DNA of 64,000 nucleotides from PALSA-607 sp963825425 (lineage in GTDB: Bacteria; Actinomycetota; Actinomycetes; Acidothermales; Acidothermaceae): NCBI GenBank assembly GCA_963825425.1, contig CAWGTF010000010.1:248001-312000 (forward strand), in the 5' to 3' direction. The notes beneath the pieces are model-generated. The model searched no databases, had not been told where the DNA came from, and worked only from the letters and a program-made list of their open reading frames with translations. The position numbers were made by a program, and so were the translations under genes. Below are positions 17,866 through 27,289 of this stretch, piece after piece; position 1 is the stretch's first letter, and the number at the start of each line of letters is the position of its first letter.

Positions 17866-18610
17866 GTGAAATCCCCGACGGTGTCCGATGCGCCCATGGC
17901 CGCAGTAGCTGCTGCCGGCCCGGACGACGCCCGCACCCGCGACCGGGTCGCGCGGGCGTTGCACGATAACGGACCACAGAGCGCTGGTGCGCTGAGCGCG
18001 AGCTTCGGTCTGACGCCGACGGCGGTTCGCCGCCACCTCGACGGGCTCATTGCCGCCGGCGCAGTCTGCGAGGTTCCCGAGCGCAAGGTTCGCGGGCAGC
18101 ACCGAGGCCGCGGCCGTCCGGCGAAGCTATTCGCCCTGACCGACGACGGCCACTCGCTGTTTCGCGCACGCCTACGACGACATCGCGGTCGAGGCCCTCA
18201 ACTACCTGCGGGACGCCGGCGGCGACGCCGCCGTGAGCGCCTTCGCGCGGCAGCGCTTGCACGGCCTGGAGACTCGCTACGCCGCTGCGTTGGTGCAGGT
18301 CCCCGCTGATCGGCGTCCGGCTGAGTTGGCTGCGGCGCTCACCGCCGATGGCTACGCCGCGTCCGCACAGGAGGCCGGCACCGGCGTCCAGATCTGCCAG
18401 CACCACTGCCCGATCGCCCATGTCGCAGCGGATTTCCCGCAGCTGTGCGAGGCCGAGACGCAGATGTTCGTCCGGCTTCTCGGTACGCACGTCCAACGGC
18501 TCGCCACCATCGCGCACGGCGACGGCATATGCACGACCCACATTCCGTTGGTCCCCGTAGCCAGTTCAGCCCACTCGGCAGTTCAACCATCCGGAGAGGT
18601 CACCGCATGA
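17866..18610 (+). CDS. sufR: SufR-type Fe-S cluster-responsive repressor of the SUF operon, frameshifted
   Basis: Transcriptional repressor that senses Fe-S status and controls the suf genes. A winged helix-turn-helix occupies the first 80 residues ('SAGALSASFGLTPTAVRRHL', then 'GRGRPAKLFALTDDG'). A single inserted base near 18163 separates 'DDGHSLF' from 'AHAYDDIAVEALNYLRD'. The C-terminal part holds the cluster-binding cysteines in 'CQHHCPIAHVAADFPQLCEA' and a further Cys in 'GDGICTTH'. The corrected length is 247 residues. The stop overlaps the sufB ATG (ATGA). In M. tuberculosis the homologue Rv1460 holds the same position. Confidence 0.92.
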
Positions 18611-20020
18611 CGACCATCGAGCGCCCAGAGCTCGACCAGCTCGGCCGGTACAAGTTCGGCTGGTCCGACTCCGACGTCGCGGGTGCGGCAGCGAAGCGTG
18701 GCCTGAACGAGGACGTCGTTCGCGATATCTCCGCCAAGAAGAGCGAGCCGGCGTGGATGCTCGAGCAACGGCTGAAGGGTCTGCGCATCTTCGAGAAGAA
18801 GCCGATGCCGCGGTGGGGCGCCGACCTGTCGGGGATCGATTTCGACAACATCAAGTACTTCGTGCGCTCGACCGAGAAGCAGGCCGACAGCTGGGACGAC
18901 CTGCCGGCCGACATCCGCAACACCTACGACAAACTGGGCATACCGGAAGCCGAGAAGCAACGGCTGATTTCTGGCGTAGCTGCGCAATACGAAAGTCGAA
19001 GTTGTTTACCACAAGATTCGGGAAGACCTGGAACAGCAGGGCGTGTTGTTCCTCGACACCGACACCGGCCTGCGCGAGCACGAGGACCTGTTCCGCGAGT
19101 ACTTCGGTTCCGTCATTCCGGCCGGCGACAACAAGTTCTCTGCGCTGAACACCGCCGTGTGGTCCGGGGGCTCTTTCATCTACGTGCCGCCGGGCATCCA
19201 CGTCGACATCCCGCTGCAGGCCTACTTCCGGATCAACACCGAGAACATGGGCCAGTTCGAGCGCACCCTGATCGTCGTCGACGAGGGCTCGTACATCCAC
19301 TACGTCGAGGGCTGCACCGCGCCGATCTATTCGAGCGACTCGCTGCACAGTGCAGTCGTCGAGATCATCGTGAAGAAGAACGCGCGCTGCCGGTACACCA
19401 CGATTCAGAACTGGTCCAACAACGTCTACAACTTGGTGACGAAGCGCGCGGTCGCGCAGGCTGGCGCGACCATGGAATGGATCGACGGGAACATCGGCTC
19501 GAAGGTGACGATGAAATACCCGGCGGTCTGGCTCGTGGGCGAGTATGCCAAGGGCGAGACGTTGTCGGTCGCGTTCGCCGGGGAGGGGCAGCACCAGGAC
19601 GCAGGCTCGAAGATGGTGCACGCCGCACCGCACACGTCGTCCACGATCATCTCGAAGTCGGTGGCTCGCGGTGGCGGCCGCACCAGCTACCGCGGGCTTG
19701 TGCAGATCATGGACGGCGCGTACGGCTCGAAGTCGACAGTGAAATGCGACGCGCTGCTGATCGACGCGATCAGCCGGTCCGACACCTATCCCTACGTCGA
19801 CGTGCGTGAAGACGACGTGTCGATGGGTCACGAGGCGACGGTGTCCAAGGTCAGCGAAGACCAACTCTTCTACCTGATGAGCCGCGGCATGACCGAGGAC
19901 GAAGCGATGGCGATGATCGTGCGCGGCTTTGTCGAGCCGATCGCGCGCGAGCTTCCCATGGAGTACGCGCTCGAACTGAACCGGCTCATCGAGTTGCAGA
20001 TGGAAGGGTCTGTGGGCTGA
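18607..20020 (+). CDS. sufB: Fe-S cluster assembly protein SufB, frameshifted
   Basis: Scaffold subunit of the SufBC2D complex on which Fe-S clusters are built. The N-terminal part begins 'MTTIERPELDQLGRYKFGW'. An inserted C near 18997 breaks the frame, and removing it joins 'AAQYESEVVYHKIREDLEQQ' in one reading. The beta-helix core follows, with 'WSGGSFIYVPPGIHVDIPLQ' and 'IHYVEGCTAPIYSSDSLHSA', and the conserved C-terminal part 'ATVSKVSEDQLFYLMSRGM'. The corrected length is 470 residues, standard for the family. No intein is present. It overlaps sufR at ATGA and is three bases from sufD. Confidence 0.95.
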
Positions 20021-20023
20021 TCC

Positions 20024-21235
20024 ATGACTGAGCTCACCACGACCGAGGATCTCGAGCTCGGCGAACTGCAGCGCGCCAAGGCGGAGATCACCGACGCACC
20101 CGCGGCGCCGGCGGGTCACACGCATGGGCGCGGCGGCGAAGGCGGCCGCCATCTCGAGCGGACGTTCTCGCGCGACCCCGAGGCGTTTGGGGAGCCGAAC
20201 AGCCGCCAGGAAATCTGGCGTTTCGCTGCGCTGCCTCGCCTGCGCCCGTTGTTGGCCGCGCCGGACGCCGACGGCCCGCTCGCCTATTCATGGAGCGCGC
20301 AGGCGCCCGTACAGGTCGTCCCGATCACTGATCCGCGGGTCGGTGCGGTGCACACACCGTTCGATCGGCTGTCGGCCATCGCGCTGCACAAGGCGACTGA
20401 GGCGCTGGTGATCACCGTCGCGGGCGACGCGCTCGAACCGGTCGTTGTCGGCCTGAAGGGTACCGGCGGCGTCGTCTACGGACACGTCATCGTCGATGTC
20501 GCACCACACGCGACCGGCACGGTCGTCCTCGACCATGTCGGCACGGCGCAGTACGCCGCCAACGTCGAGATCAAAGTCGGCGATGGTGCCTCTGTCACCC
20601 TGGTCAGCATCCAGGACTGGGATGACGACGCCGTCCACGCGTCAGCGCACACGCTGCTCGTCGGCCGCGACGCGAAAGTGCGGCACATCAACATCAGCTT
20701 CGGTGGCAGCGCTGTTCGCGTGACGCCGCTCGTGCGTTTTGCCGGTCCGGGCGGGGACGCCGAGATGCTGGGCCTCTTCTTCGCCGATGCCGGTCAGCAC
20801 ATCGACAACCGCTTGCTGGTCGACCACGCGATGCCGCACTGCAAGAGTCGGGTCAACTATCGCGGCGCGTTGCAGGGTGCCGGTGCACGTTCGGTCTGGA
20901 CCGGCGACGTCATCATCCGCGCGACCGGGATCGGTACCGATACCTACGAGGTCAACCGCAACCTGCTACTCACCGACGGTGCGCGCGCTGATTCGGTGCC
21001 GAACCTCGAGATCCTGACCGGTGAGGTTGTCGGCGCCGGCCACGCAAGTGCGACCGGCCGATTCGACGACGAGCAGCTCTTCTACCTGCAGGCGCGCGGC
21101 ATTCCCGCAGACCTTGCGCGTCGTTTGATCGTGCGCGGTTTCTTCGCCGACGTGATCGAGCGAATCCAGGTACCCGAGCTGGTCGAGCGGTTGCTGGCGA
21201 CGGTCGACCGCGAACTCGACAGCAGCATGTCGTGA
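20024..21235 (+). CDS. sufD: Fe-S cluster assembly protein SufD
   Basis: Scaffold partner of SufB and SufC. The 403-residue product has a variable N-terminal region that includes a His/Gly-rich stretch 'GHTHGRGGEGGRHLERTF', then the beta-helix domain with 'VTLVSIQDWDDDAVH' and 'MPHCKSRVNYRGALQGAGA'. The SufB/D family C-terminus 'DEQLFYLQARGIPADLARRL' is intact. The ATG follows the sufB stop by three bases, and the stop overlaps the GTG of the Rieske gene. The frame is intact. Confidence 0.94.
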   Translation: MTELTTTEDLELGELQRAKAEITDAPAAPAGHTHGRGGEGGRHLERTFSRDPEAFGEPNSRQEIWRFAALPRLRPLLAAPDADGPLAYSWSAQAPVQVVPITDPRVGAVHTPFDRLSAIALHKATEALVITVAGDALEPVVVGLKGTGGVVYGHVIVDVAPHATGTVVLDHVGTAQYAANVEIKVGDGASVTLVSIQDWDDDAVHASAHTLLVGRDAKVRHINISFGGSAVRVTPLVRFAGPGGDAEMLGLFFADAGQHIDNRLLVDHAMPHCKSRVNYRGALQGAGARSVWTGDVIIRATGIGTDTYEVNRNLLLTDGARADSVPNLEILTGEVVGAGHASATGRFDDEQLFYLQARGIPADLARRLIVRGFFADVIERIQVPELVERLLATVDRELDSSMS

Positions 21236-21618
21236 CAAGGCGCTACGTCAAGGTTGGTGAACGCGCCCAACTGCCGGCGCCACGGGGCGTATTGCGGGTC
21301 GAGCTCGAGGGCGAGCCTGTGGCGATCGTCTGCACCGATGGTGGCAGCTTCTCCGCGATCTCCGACGTGTGCTCACATGCCGAGGTGTCATTGTCGGACG
21401 GCGATATCGACGGCGACACCGTGTCGTGCTGGCTGCACGGCTCGCGATTCGATCTGCGCACCGGCAGACCCCTCGGCCCGCCGGCAACACGAGCGGTTCC
21501 GGTCTATGACATCAAGTTCGATGGCGATGACGTCTACCTGAGCGCCAGCCCGTCCCACGTTTCTTCCACCGCGTTACCCGGCATTTCACGAGCAGAGATT
21601 GAGAGTCCGTTGCGATGA
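21232..21618 (+). CDS. Rieske-type [2Fe-2S] ferredoxin in the SUF operon
   Basis: A 128-residue soluble ferredoxin of the type annotated as non-heme iron oxygenase ferredoxin subunit. The Rieske ligands are visible as C-S-H in 'SDVCSHAEVSLSDGD' and C-W-L-H in 'SCWLHGSRFDLRTG'. It lies between sufD and sufC with GTGA and ATGA overlaps, so it is made together with the assembly machinery. The same insertion is common in actinobacterial SUF operons. It may supply electrons for cluster assembly or iron release, but its role in the operon is not established to my knowledge. The GTG start overlaps the sufD stop. Confidence 0.92.
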   Translation: MTRRYVKVGERAQLPAPRGVLRVELEGEPVAIVCTDGGSFSAISDVCSHAEVSLSDGDIDGDTVSCWLHGSRFDLRTGRPLGPPATRAVPVYDIKFDGDDVYLSASPSHVSSTALPGISRAEIESPLR

Positions 21619-22403
21619 GCGCGCTTGTAATCCGCGACCTGCATGTCGTCGTCAATGCCGGCACGACCGGTGAGACCGGCGCGATCGGCAGCGGTGAGGA
21701 GTCGCGCGAAATCCTGCGCGGTGTCAACCTCACCGTGAATGCGGGCGAGACGCACGCCATCATGGGCCCGAACGGGTCTGGCAAATCCACGCTCGCGTAC
21801 TCGATTGCCGGCCACCCGAAGTACACCATCACCAAAGGCTCGGTCACCCTCGACGGCCAGGACGTGCTGGCGATGAAGGTCGACGAGCGCGCTCGCGCCG
21901 GCCTCTTCCTCGCGATGCAGTACCCCGTCGAGGTTGCCGGTGTTTCGGTGTCGAACTTCTTGCGCACTGCGGCGACCGCGATTCGTGGCGAGGCACCCAA
22001 GGTCCGCACCTGGGTCGGCGAGGTCAAGAGCGCGATGGCGCAACTGCAGATCGACCCGGTGTTCTCTGAGCGCAACGTGAACGAGGGGTTCTCGGGCGGC
22101 GAGAAGAAGCGGCACGAGATCCTTCAGCTCGAGTTGCTCAACCCGAAGTTCGCGGTGCTCGACGAAACCGACTCCGGCCTTGACGTCGATGCATTGCGCG
22201 TCGTGTCCGAGGGCGTGAACCGGTTCAGGGCACAGCCAGACCGCGGCGTCCTGCTCATCACGCACTACACCCGCATCCTGCGCTACATCGAACCCGATTT
22301 CGTCCATGTCTTCGTCGACGGCCGCATCGTCGAAGAGGGCGGCCGTGAACTCGCCGACCGGCTCGAGGCCGAGGGTTACGAGCGATACGCCAAGACCGCG
22401 TGA
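21615..22403 (+). CDS. sufC: Fe-S cluster assembly ATPase SufC
   Basis: ABC-type ATPase of the SufBC2D scaffold complex, cytoplasmic and not a transporter. The 262-residue product shows Walker A GPNGSGKST near residue 54, the Q-loop region 'FLAMQYPVEVAGVSVSNFLR', signature FSGGEKKRHEILQLELL and Walker B FAVLDETDSGLD, which is characteristic of SufC. It carries a slightly long insertion 'GTTGETGAIGSGEESREIL' near the N-terminus. The ATG overlaps the Rieske stop, and the stop is followed by GAGGAG, the ribosome-binding site for sufS. Confidence 0.95.
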   Translation: MSALVIRDLHVVVNAGTTGETGAIGSGEESREILRGVNLTVNAGETHAIMGPNGSGKSTLAYSIAGHPKYTITKGSVTLDGQDVLAMKVDERARAGLFLAMQYPVEVAGVSVSNFLRTAATAIRGEAPKVRTWVGEVKSAMAQLQIDPVFSERNVNEGFSGGEKKRHEILQLELLNPKFAVLDETDSGLDVDALRVVSEGVNRFRAQPDRGVLLITHYTRILRYIEPDFVHVFVDGRIVEEGGRELADRLEAEGYERYAKTA

Positions 22404-22414
22404 GGAGGCTGCCC

Positions 22415-23673
22415 GTGACGAGGTCGATCTGATCGGACGCACCTACGACGTCGAACAGCTGCGCAAGGATTTCCCGATCCTTGAGCGGCGCGTCCACGAC
22501 AATCAGCCGCTGGTCTATCTCGACAGTGCGAACACCTCGCAGAAGCCCCGGCAGGTCCTCGATGCGCTCGCCGAGTTCTACGAGCAGCACAACTCCAACA
22601 TCCACCGGGCTACCCACGCACTGGGCGAGGAGGCAACTGCTGGTTACGAGGGCGCCCGTCTGAAGGTCGCGGCATTCATCGGCGCACCAGACCCTGAGAC
22701 CGTCATTTTCACCAAGAACTCGACCGAGGCCTTGAACCTGGTCGCGAACGTGATGGCGTGGGGATCCCGCGGTTTGAAACCCGGCGACGAAGTCGTCATC
22801 ACCGAGATGGAGCACCACTCCAACATCGTGCCGTGGCAGATCCTGTGCCAGCGCACCGGCGCGACGCTGCGCTGGTTCGGTGTCACGGACGATGGTCGAC
22901 TCGATGTCTCCGCTATCGACGAGCTGATCAACGAGCGCACCAAGGTGGTCTCGCTCGTCCACGTGTCCAACGTGCTCGGCACGCTGAATCCGGTCGCCGC
23001 GGTCGTCGCGCGCGCCCACGCCGTGGGTGCGCTCGTGGTGCTCGATGCCTCGCAGTCAGTTCCCCAGCTTCCGGTCGATGTCGCCGCGCTCGGCATCGAC
23101 TTCGCCGCCTTCACCGGACACAAGATGTGCGGTCCGACCGGCATCGGCGTGTTGTGGGGCCGCCGCGAGCTGCTCGACGAGCTACCGCCGTTCCTCGGTG
23201 GCGGCGAGATGATCGAAACAGTCACGATGCAGGGGTCGACGTACGCCGGGCTGCCGCACAAGTACGAGGCCGGCACGCCACCCATTGCCCAAGCCGTCGG
23301 GCTCGGCGCGGCCGTCGACTACCTGACCAACATCGGCATGGACGCCGTGGCAGCGCACGAAAAGCAGATCACGGCGTACGCGCTCGAGGCTCTGAGCACA
23401 GTGTCGGGGTTGCGCATCCTTGGCCCGACCGACGCCGTCGACCGCGGCGGTGCGATCTCGTTCACGCTCGGCGACGTTCACCCGCACGACGTCGCGCAGA
23501 TTCTCGACGGGCACGGCATCGCCGTTCGCGCCGGGCATCACTGTGGCCGGCCCATCCATCAGCGGTTCGGCGTGAGCGCGTCGACCCGCGCTTCGTTCTA
23601 CCTGTACACCACGCCGTCCGAGATCGATGCGTTGGTCGTCGGGCTCGAGAACGCGAAGAGGTTCTTCGGCTGA
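22415..23673 (+). CDS. sufS: Cysteine desulfurase SufS, start region frameshifted
   Basis: PLP enzyme that takes sulfur from cysteine and passes it to SufU. The catalytic lysine is in 'FTGHKMCGPTGIG' and the active cysteine in 'RAGHHCGRPIHQRF'. The GTG at 22415 has an excellent GAGGAG ribosome-binding site seven bases upstream. Its frame hits a stop after five codons unless two single-base insertions near 22430 and 22440 are removed, giving 'VTRSIDRTTYDVEQLRKDFP' and 418 residues. Otherwise the frame would have to start inside sufC. Two +1 insertions match the error pattern elsewhere. The stop overlaps the sufU ATG. Confidence 0.93.
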
Positions 23674-24173
23674 TGCAACTCGAATCGATGTACCAAGAGA
23701 TCATCCTCGACCATTACCGCAAGCCGCACCACAAAGGTCTGCGGGAGCCCTACGACGTTGAGGTGCACCACGTCAACCCGACGTGTGGCGACGAAATTAC
23801 GTTGCGGGTCAAGCTCGATGGCGACACCGTGACCGATGTGTCGTACGACAGCGCCGGGTGTTCGATCAGCCAAGCCAGTGCCTCGGTTCTCACCGATCTG
23901 GTCATCGGTCGTGACGTCGGGGCCGGTCTGGTCGCGCACGGCGAGTTCGTCGCGTTGATGCAGAGCAAAGGAGCGGCGACTCCCGACGAAGACATCCTTG
24001 AAGACGCCGTTGCGTTCACCGGTGTCTCCAAGTACCCCGCACGGGTGAAGTGCGCGTTGCTCTCGTGGATGGCCTGGAAGGATGCGACCGCACAAGCGCG
24101 CGAGAAGCAGCTCGAACCTGCTGGCGGGATTTCCCCGGCGGCGGCCACGACCCCGGAAGGCAGCACCTCATGA
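23673..24173 (+). CDS. sufU: SufU zinc-dependent sulfur transfer protein
   Basis: Accepts sulfur from SufS and delivers it to the SufBCD scaffold. The 166-residue product carries the three conserved cysteines of the IscU-like SufU family in 'NPTCGDEITLRV', 'DSAGCSISQASASVL' and 'PARVKCALLSWMAWKD'. The C-terminal extension 'GGISPAAATTPEGSTS' is probably disordered. The start overlaps sufS (TGATG) and the stop overlaps sufT (ATGA). Confidence 0.94.
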   Translation: MQLESMYQEIILDHYRKPHHKGLREPYDVEVHHVNPTCGDEITLRVKLDGDTVTDVSYDSAGCSISQASASVLTDLVIGRDVGAGLVAHGEFVALMQSKGAATPDEDILEDAVAFTGVSKYPARVKCALLSWMAWKDATAQAREKQLEPAGGISPAAATTPEGSTS

Positions 24174-24481
24174 CCGCGACTGTTGATGACGTCAAGGAAG
24201 CCCTCTACGACGTGGTCGACCCCGAGTTGGGCATCAACGTGGTCGACCTGGGGCTCATCTACGACCTGGCCCTCGACGATCAGGGTGTCGCGACCATCGA
24301 TATGACGCTGACATCGGCGGCCTGCCCGCTCACTGACGTCATCGAAGACCAGACCCGCAGTGCCCTCGACGGTCTGGTGACGGACTTCAAGATCAATTGG
24401 GTCTGGATGCCCCCGTGGGGTCCGGAGAAGATCACCGACGACGGCCGGGAGCAGTTGCGCGCCATCGGATTCAACGTCTGA
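24170..24481 (+). CDS. sufT: SufT / MIP18-family (DUF59) Fe-S maturation protein
   Basis: A 103-residue DUF59 protein, last gene of the SUF operon, thought to help load clusters into target enzymes. The family signature appears as 'DPELGINVVDLGLIYDL' and the conserved Cys in 'LTSAACPLTDVIEDQ', followed by 'VWMPPWGPEKITDDG'. ATGA overlap with sufU. The equivalent in M. tuberculosis is Rv1466 at the same place. Confidence 0.92.
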   Translation: MTATVDDVKEALYDVVDPELGINVVDLGLIYDLALDDQGVATIDMTLTSAACPLTDVIEDQTRSALDGLVTDFKINWVWMPPWGPEKITDDGREQLRAIGFNV

Positions 24482-24530
24482 TCGTTGTTCTCCCGGCCCG
24501 CCACTGCACGCTATCGAAGGGTATGTTTTC

Positions 24531-26129
24531 GTGATCACCGCTACCGACGTCGAGATCAGCGTCGGCTCTCGGGTGTTGCTTGACGCCGTGACGTTTCGGG
24601 TCGCGCCGGGCGATCGCATCGGTCTCGTCGGGCGCAATGGCGCCGGCAAGACCACGCTGACGAAAGTGCTCGCCGGCGAACTGCTCCCCGCTGCTGGCTC
24701 CGTGACGAACACCGGCGAGATCGGCTACCTCCCGCAGGACCCACGCACGGGTGACCTCGACGTCCTCGCTCGCGATCGCATCCTGTCCGCGCGCGGTCTC
24801 GACGTGGTGGTCCGTGACATGCGAGCCGCTGAGACCAGCATGGGCAGTGCAGACGATGGGGTGCGCGACGCCGCGGTCCGCAAGTACAGCCGGATCGAAG
24901 ACCACTTCCACGTCCTCGGTGGCTATGCCGCGGAGTCCGAAGCCGCGTCAATCGCGGCCAGTCTTGGGCTGCCCGACCGGGTGCTCGGCCAACCGCTCGG
25001 CACGTTGTCGGGCGGACAGCGGCGTCGGGTCGAACTCGCCCGCATTCTGTTCTCGGGCGCAGAGACGTTGCTCCTCGACGAACCGACGAACCACCTTGAC
25101 GCCGATTCCATCGCCTGGCTAAGGGAATTCTTGCGATCGCACAAGGGCGGGCTGGTCCTCATCAGCCACGACGTCACGTTGCTCGAGACCACGGTGAACC
25201 GGGTGCTGCATCTCGACGCGACCCGCGCGGTTCTTGACGTCTACAACGTCGGCTGGAAGACCTACCTCGAGCAACGCGAAGCCGACGAGCGGCGCCGCAA
25301 ACGCGAGCGGGCAAATGCGGAACGCAAGGCAACGACGTTGCAGGCCCAGGCCGATCGCATGCGCTACAAGGCGACGAAGGCAACGGCCGCGCAGAACATG
25401 GAGAAGCGAGCCCATAAATTGCTTGCCGGCCTAGAAGATGTCCGCAAGCACGACCGGGTTGCGAAGCTGCGGTTCCCCGAACCGGCGCCGTGCGGCAAGG
25501 TGCCGCTGTCGGCCACCGGCCTGTCAAAGTCGTACGGGTCCCTCGAGGTCTTCACCGACGTCGACCTTGCCATCGATCGAGGCAGCCGAGTGGTGATCCT
25601 CGGCCTGAACGGCGCGGGCAAGACAACGCTGCTGCGCACACTGGCCGGTGTCGAGACTGCTGACACCGGTGAAGTGCTCGCCGGCCACGGCCTGAAGCTC
25701 GGCTACTACGCTCAGGAGCACGAGACGCTCGACCCCGATGCGACCGTGCTCGCGACGATGCGCTCCTCGTCGCCGGATCTGGCGGACGTCGAATTGCGGC
25801 GGGTCCTCGGCAGCTTCCTGTTCTCCGGTGACACGGTCGAACAACCGACTCGCACCTTGTCGGGTGGCGAGAAGACCCGCCTCGCGCTAGCCCGCCTGGT
25901 TGTGTCGAGCGCCAACGTGTTGCTGCTCGACGAGCCAACGAACAACCTTGACCCAGCTAGCCGCGAAGAGGTTCTCGGCGCGTTGCGTGGCTACCGCGGC
26001 GCGATCGTGCTGGTCACCCACGACGAGGGCGCGGTCGAGGCGCTATCGCCAGAACGCGTCCTGCTGCTGCCCGACGGCGTCGAGGACATCTGGAGTGAAG
26101 AGCTCGCTGACCTGGTGGCGCTCGCCTGA
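24531..26129 (+). CDS. ABC-F family ATPase
   Basis: A cytoplasmic protein with two ABC domains and no transmembrane helix, belonging to the ABC-F class that acts on ribosomes. Domain 1 has Walker A GRNGAGKTT, signature LSGGQRRRVELARI and Walker B LLLDEPTNHLDADS. A charged linker of about 80 residues rich in Lys/Arg follows ('READERRRKRERANAERKAT'). Domain 2 has GLNGAGKTT, LSGGEKTRLALARL and LLLDEPTNNLDPAS. Length is 532 residues. The GTG has AAGGG nine bases upstream. In M. tuberculosis Rv1473, downstream of the suf genes, is the likely counterpart. Whether it is a resistance or a housekeeping ABC-F cannot be told here. Confidence 0.93.
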   Translation: MITATDVEISVGSRVLLDAVTFRVAPGDRIGLVGRNGAGKTTLTKVLAGELLPAAGSVTNTGEIGYLPQDPRTGDLDVLARDRILSARGLDVVVRDMRAAETSMGSADDGVRDAAVRKYSRIEDHFHVLGGYAAESEAASIAASLGLPDRVLGQPLGTLSGGQRRRVELARILFSGAETLLLDEPTNHLDADSIAWLREFLRSHKGGLVLISHDVTLLETTVNRVLHLDATRAVLDVYNVGWKTYLEQREADERRRKRERANAERKATTLQAQADRMRYKATKATAAQNMEKRAHKLLAGLEDVRKHDRVAKLRFPEPAPCGKVPLSATGLSKSYGSLEVFTDVDLAIDRGSRVVILGLNGAGKTTLLRTLAGVETADTGEVLAGHGLKLGYYAQEHETLDPDATVLATMRSSSPDLADVELRRVLGSFLFSGDTVEQPTRTLSGGEKTRLALARLVVSSANVLLLDEPTNNLDPASREEVLGALRGYRGAIVLVTHDEGAVEALSPERVLLLPDGVEDIWSEELADLVALA

Positions 26130-26243
26130 ACGGGTGATCGCGACAACCTTGGTGCCTGCGCGGGTGGCCGATGGGCCGAACATGGGTGATCATGGCTGGA
26201 CAGGGCTCCCATGCACACAATCCGAGCTAGAGAGGGAGAAACC

Positions 26244-26462
26244 GTGGCCGACACTCTCAAGAAGGGCAGCCGGGTGACCGGCGGCGACCGCGACCGGCTG
26301 GCGGGCGACCTCAGGAAGAAGTACGACGGAGGTGCGAGCATCCGCTCGCTGGCCGACGCGACCGGACGGTCTTACGGCTTCGTCCACCGCATCCTGACCG
26401 AATCCGGCGCGACCTTGCGGGGGCGTGGCGGAGCCACCCGAGGTAAGTCGAAGCGACCCTGA
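26244..26462 (+). CDS. Small helix-turn-helix protein
   Basis: A 72-residue basic protein found across actinobacteria next to the ABC-F gene (Rv1473A in M. tuberculosis). It holds a resolvase/Lsr2-like helix-turn-helix: 'GDLRKKYDGGASIRSLADAT' followed by 'GRSYGFVHRILTESGATLRG'. The C-terminus 'GGATRGKSKRP' is basic. The GTG start is preceded by GAGGGAGA. It probably binds DNA as a regulator. The target is unknown. Confidence 0.85.
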   Translation: MADTLKKGSRVTGGDRDRLAGDLRKKYDGGASIRSLADATGRSYGFVHRILTESGATLRGRGGATRGKSKRP

Positions 26463-26463
26463 G

Positions 26464-26480
26464 GGCGCTGGCCAAGCGCC
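26464..26480 (+). terminator. Hairpin after the small HTH gene
   Basis: GGCGCT and AGCGCC enclose the loop GGCCA, a 6-bp stem that starts two bases after the stop codon. No T-tract follows. Position directly after the stop suggests a U-less terminator. Support is moderate. Confidence 0.4.
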
Positions 26481-26530
26481 GGTCTCGGTCGGCGGCGGCC
26501 CACGGCCCCCAGCGCGGTCGCTGCGCGGTT

Positions 26531-26536
26531 TAGGGT
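26531..26536 (+). promoter_or_regulatory. Leaderless-type -10 element of the crotonase gene
   Basis: TAGGGT ends seven bases before the ATG. No ribosome-binding site is present, so the transcript probably begins at the start codon. Confidence 0.5.
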
Positions 26537-26543
26537 CGTAGAC

Positions 26544-27164
26544 ATGCCCGTCGAGCAGGTCAGCACCGTGTCGTTGCCGGGCCACGGTCCGACGGCGCTT
26601 TGGGCAGCGCTGACCATGGCTGGGCGCGGTCTGACGGGAGCGACGCGGGTGGTGGTGCTGTGCGGGGAAGCCGCCGACTTCTACGCCGGTGCGGCGGCCG
26701 ATAGCCCCGACGATGAGCCGCCCGGGGCCGCCATCGAGTGGCTGGGCCGCCCTGACCTGATCACGGTTGCGGCGATCACCGGACGAGCCGCCGGTGCCGG
26801 ACTAGACGTGGCATTGGCCTGCGACCTGCGGGTCGTAGCGGACGACGCTCAGCTGACGCCGTCCGGCTCAGTCGGCGGTGTCGCCCGGCTGGGGGAGTTG
26901 ATGGGGCACGCGCCTGCGCTCGCGTTTGTCGTCACGGGCAGGGCGATCTCCGGTCGGGACGCCGTCACCTGCGGCTTGGCCAATTTGTCGGTGGAGTCGC
27001 AGAAGCTTGACGCAGCGGTCGCGGACCTGGTCACGGCCGTGCTGCGAACGCCACGGGAGGTTGCAACGGTTGCCAAGGCGGTCCTGATCGGGTCCGCTGG
27101 GCAGCGGCGTCGCGTTGCCGACGAGCTGGTCGCGGGATTGCGGCTCGCGGCGGCGCACTCCTGA
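26544..27164 (+). CDS. Short enoyl-CoA hydratase/isomerase-like (crotonase fold) protein
   Basis: A 206-residue member of the crotonase superfamily, shorter than the usual 250-260 residues. Visible elements are the oxyanion-hole region 'AAITGRAAGAGLDVALACDL', 'DDAQLTPSGSVGGVARLGEL' and the helix 'GRAISGRDAVTCGLANLSV'. The N-terminal beta sheet is reduced, and I cannot see a clear pair of catalytic glutamates at the usual positions, so hydratase activity is doubtful. In M. tuberculosis a crotonase gene (echA12, Rv1472) also lies beside the ABC-F gene. A leaderless-type TAGGGT precedes it. Confidence 0.75.
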   Translation: MPVEQVSTVSLPGHGPTALWAALTMAGRGLTGATRVVVLCGEAADFYAGAAADSPDDEPPGAAIEWLGRPDLITVAAITGRAAGAGLDVALACDLRVVADDAQLTPSGSVGGVARLGELMGHAPALAFVVTGRAISGRDAVTCGLANLSVESQKLDAAVADLVTAVLRTPREVATVAKAVLIGSAGQRRRVADELVAGLRLAAAHS

Positions 27165-27289
27165 GCGAGCGAGGGGCGTCGGGAAGTCGCAGCGGCCGCG
27201 ACGCGTTGGGACCGGTGTGACAATGGACCGTACTGAGAATCACGACGTGCTAGCGAAATGACGGGAGACGATGGGCGGGTGACAGTGCG

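Noticed and set aside
18990..19000. Programmed +1 frameshift site in sufB
   Set aside because: No slippery codon, in-frame stop or pseudoknot is seen, and the break is one of about 25 similar ones in unrelated genes. A sequencing insertion is simpler.
22306..22414. sufS start inside sufC
   Set aside because: The frame is open there, but GAGGAG and GTG at 22415 give a far better start once two +1 insertions are allowed.
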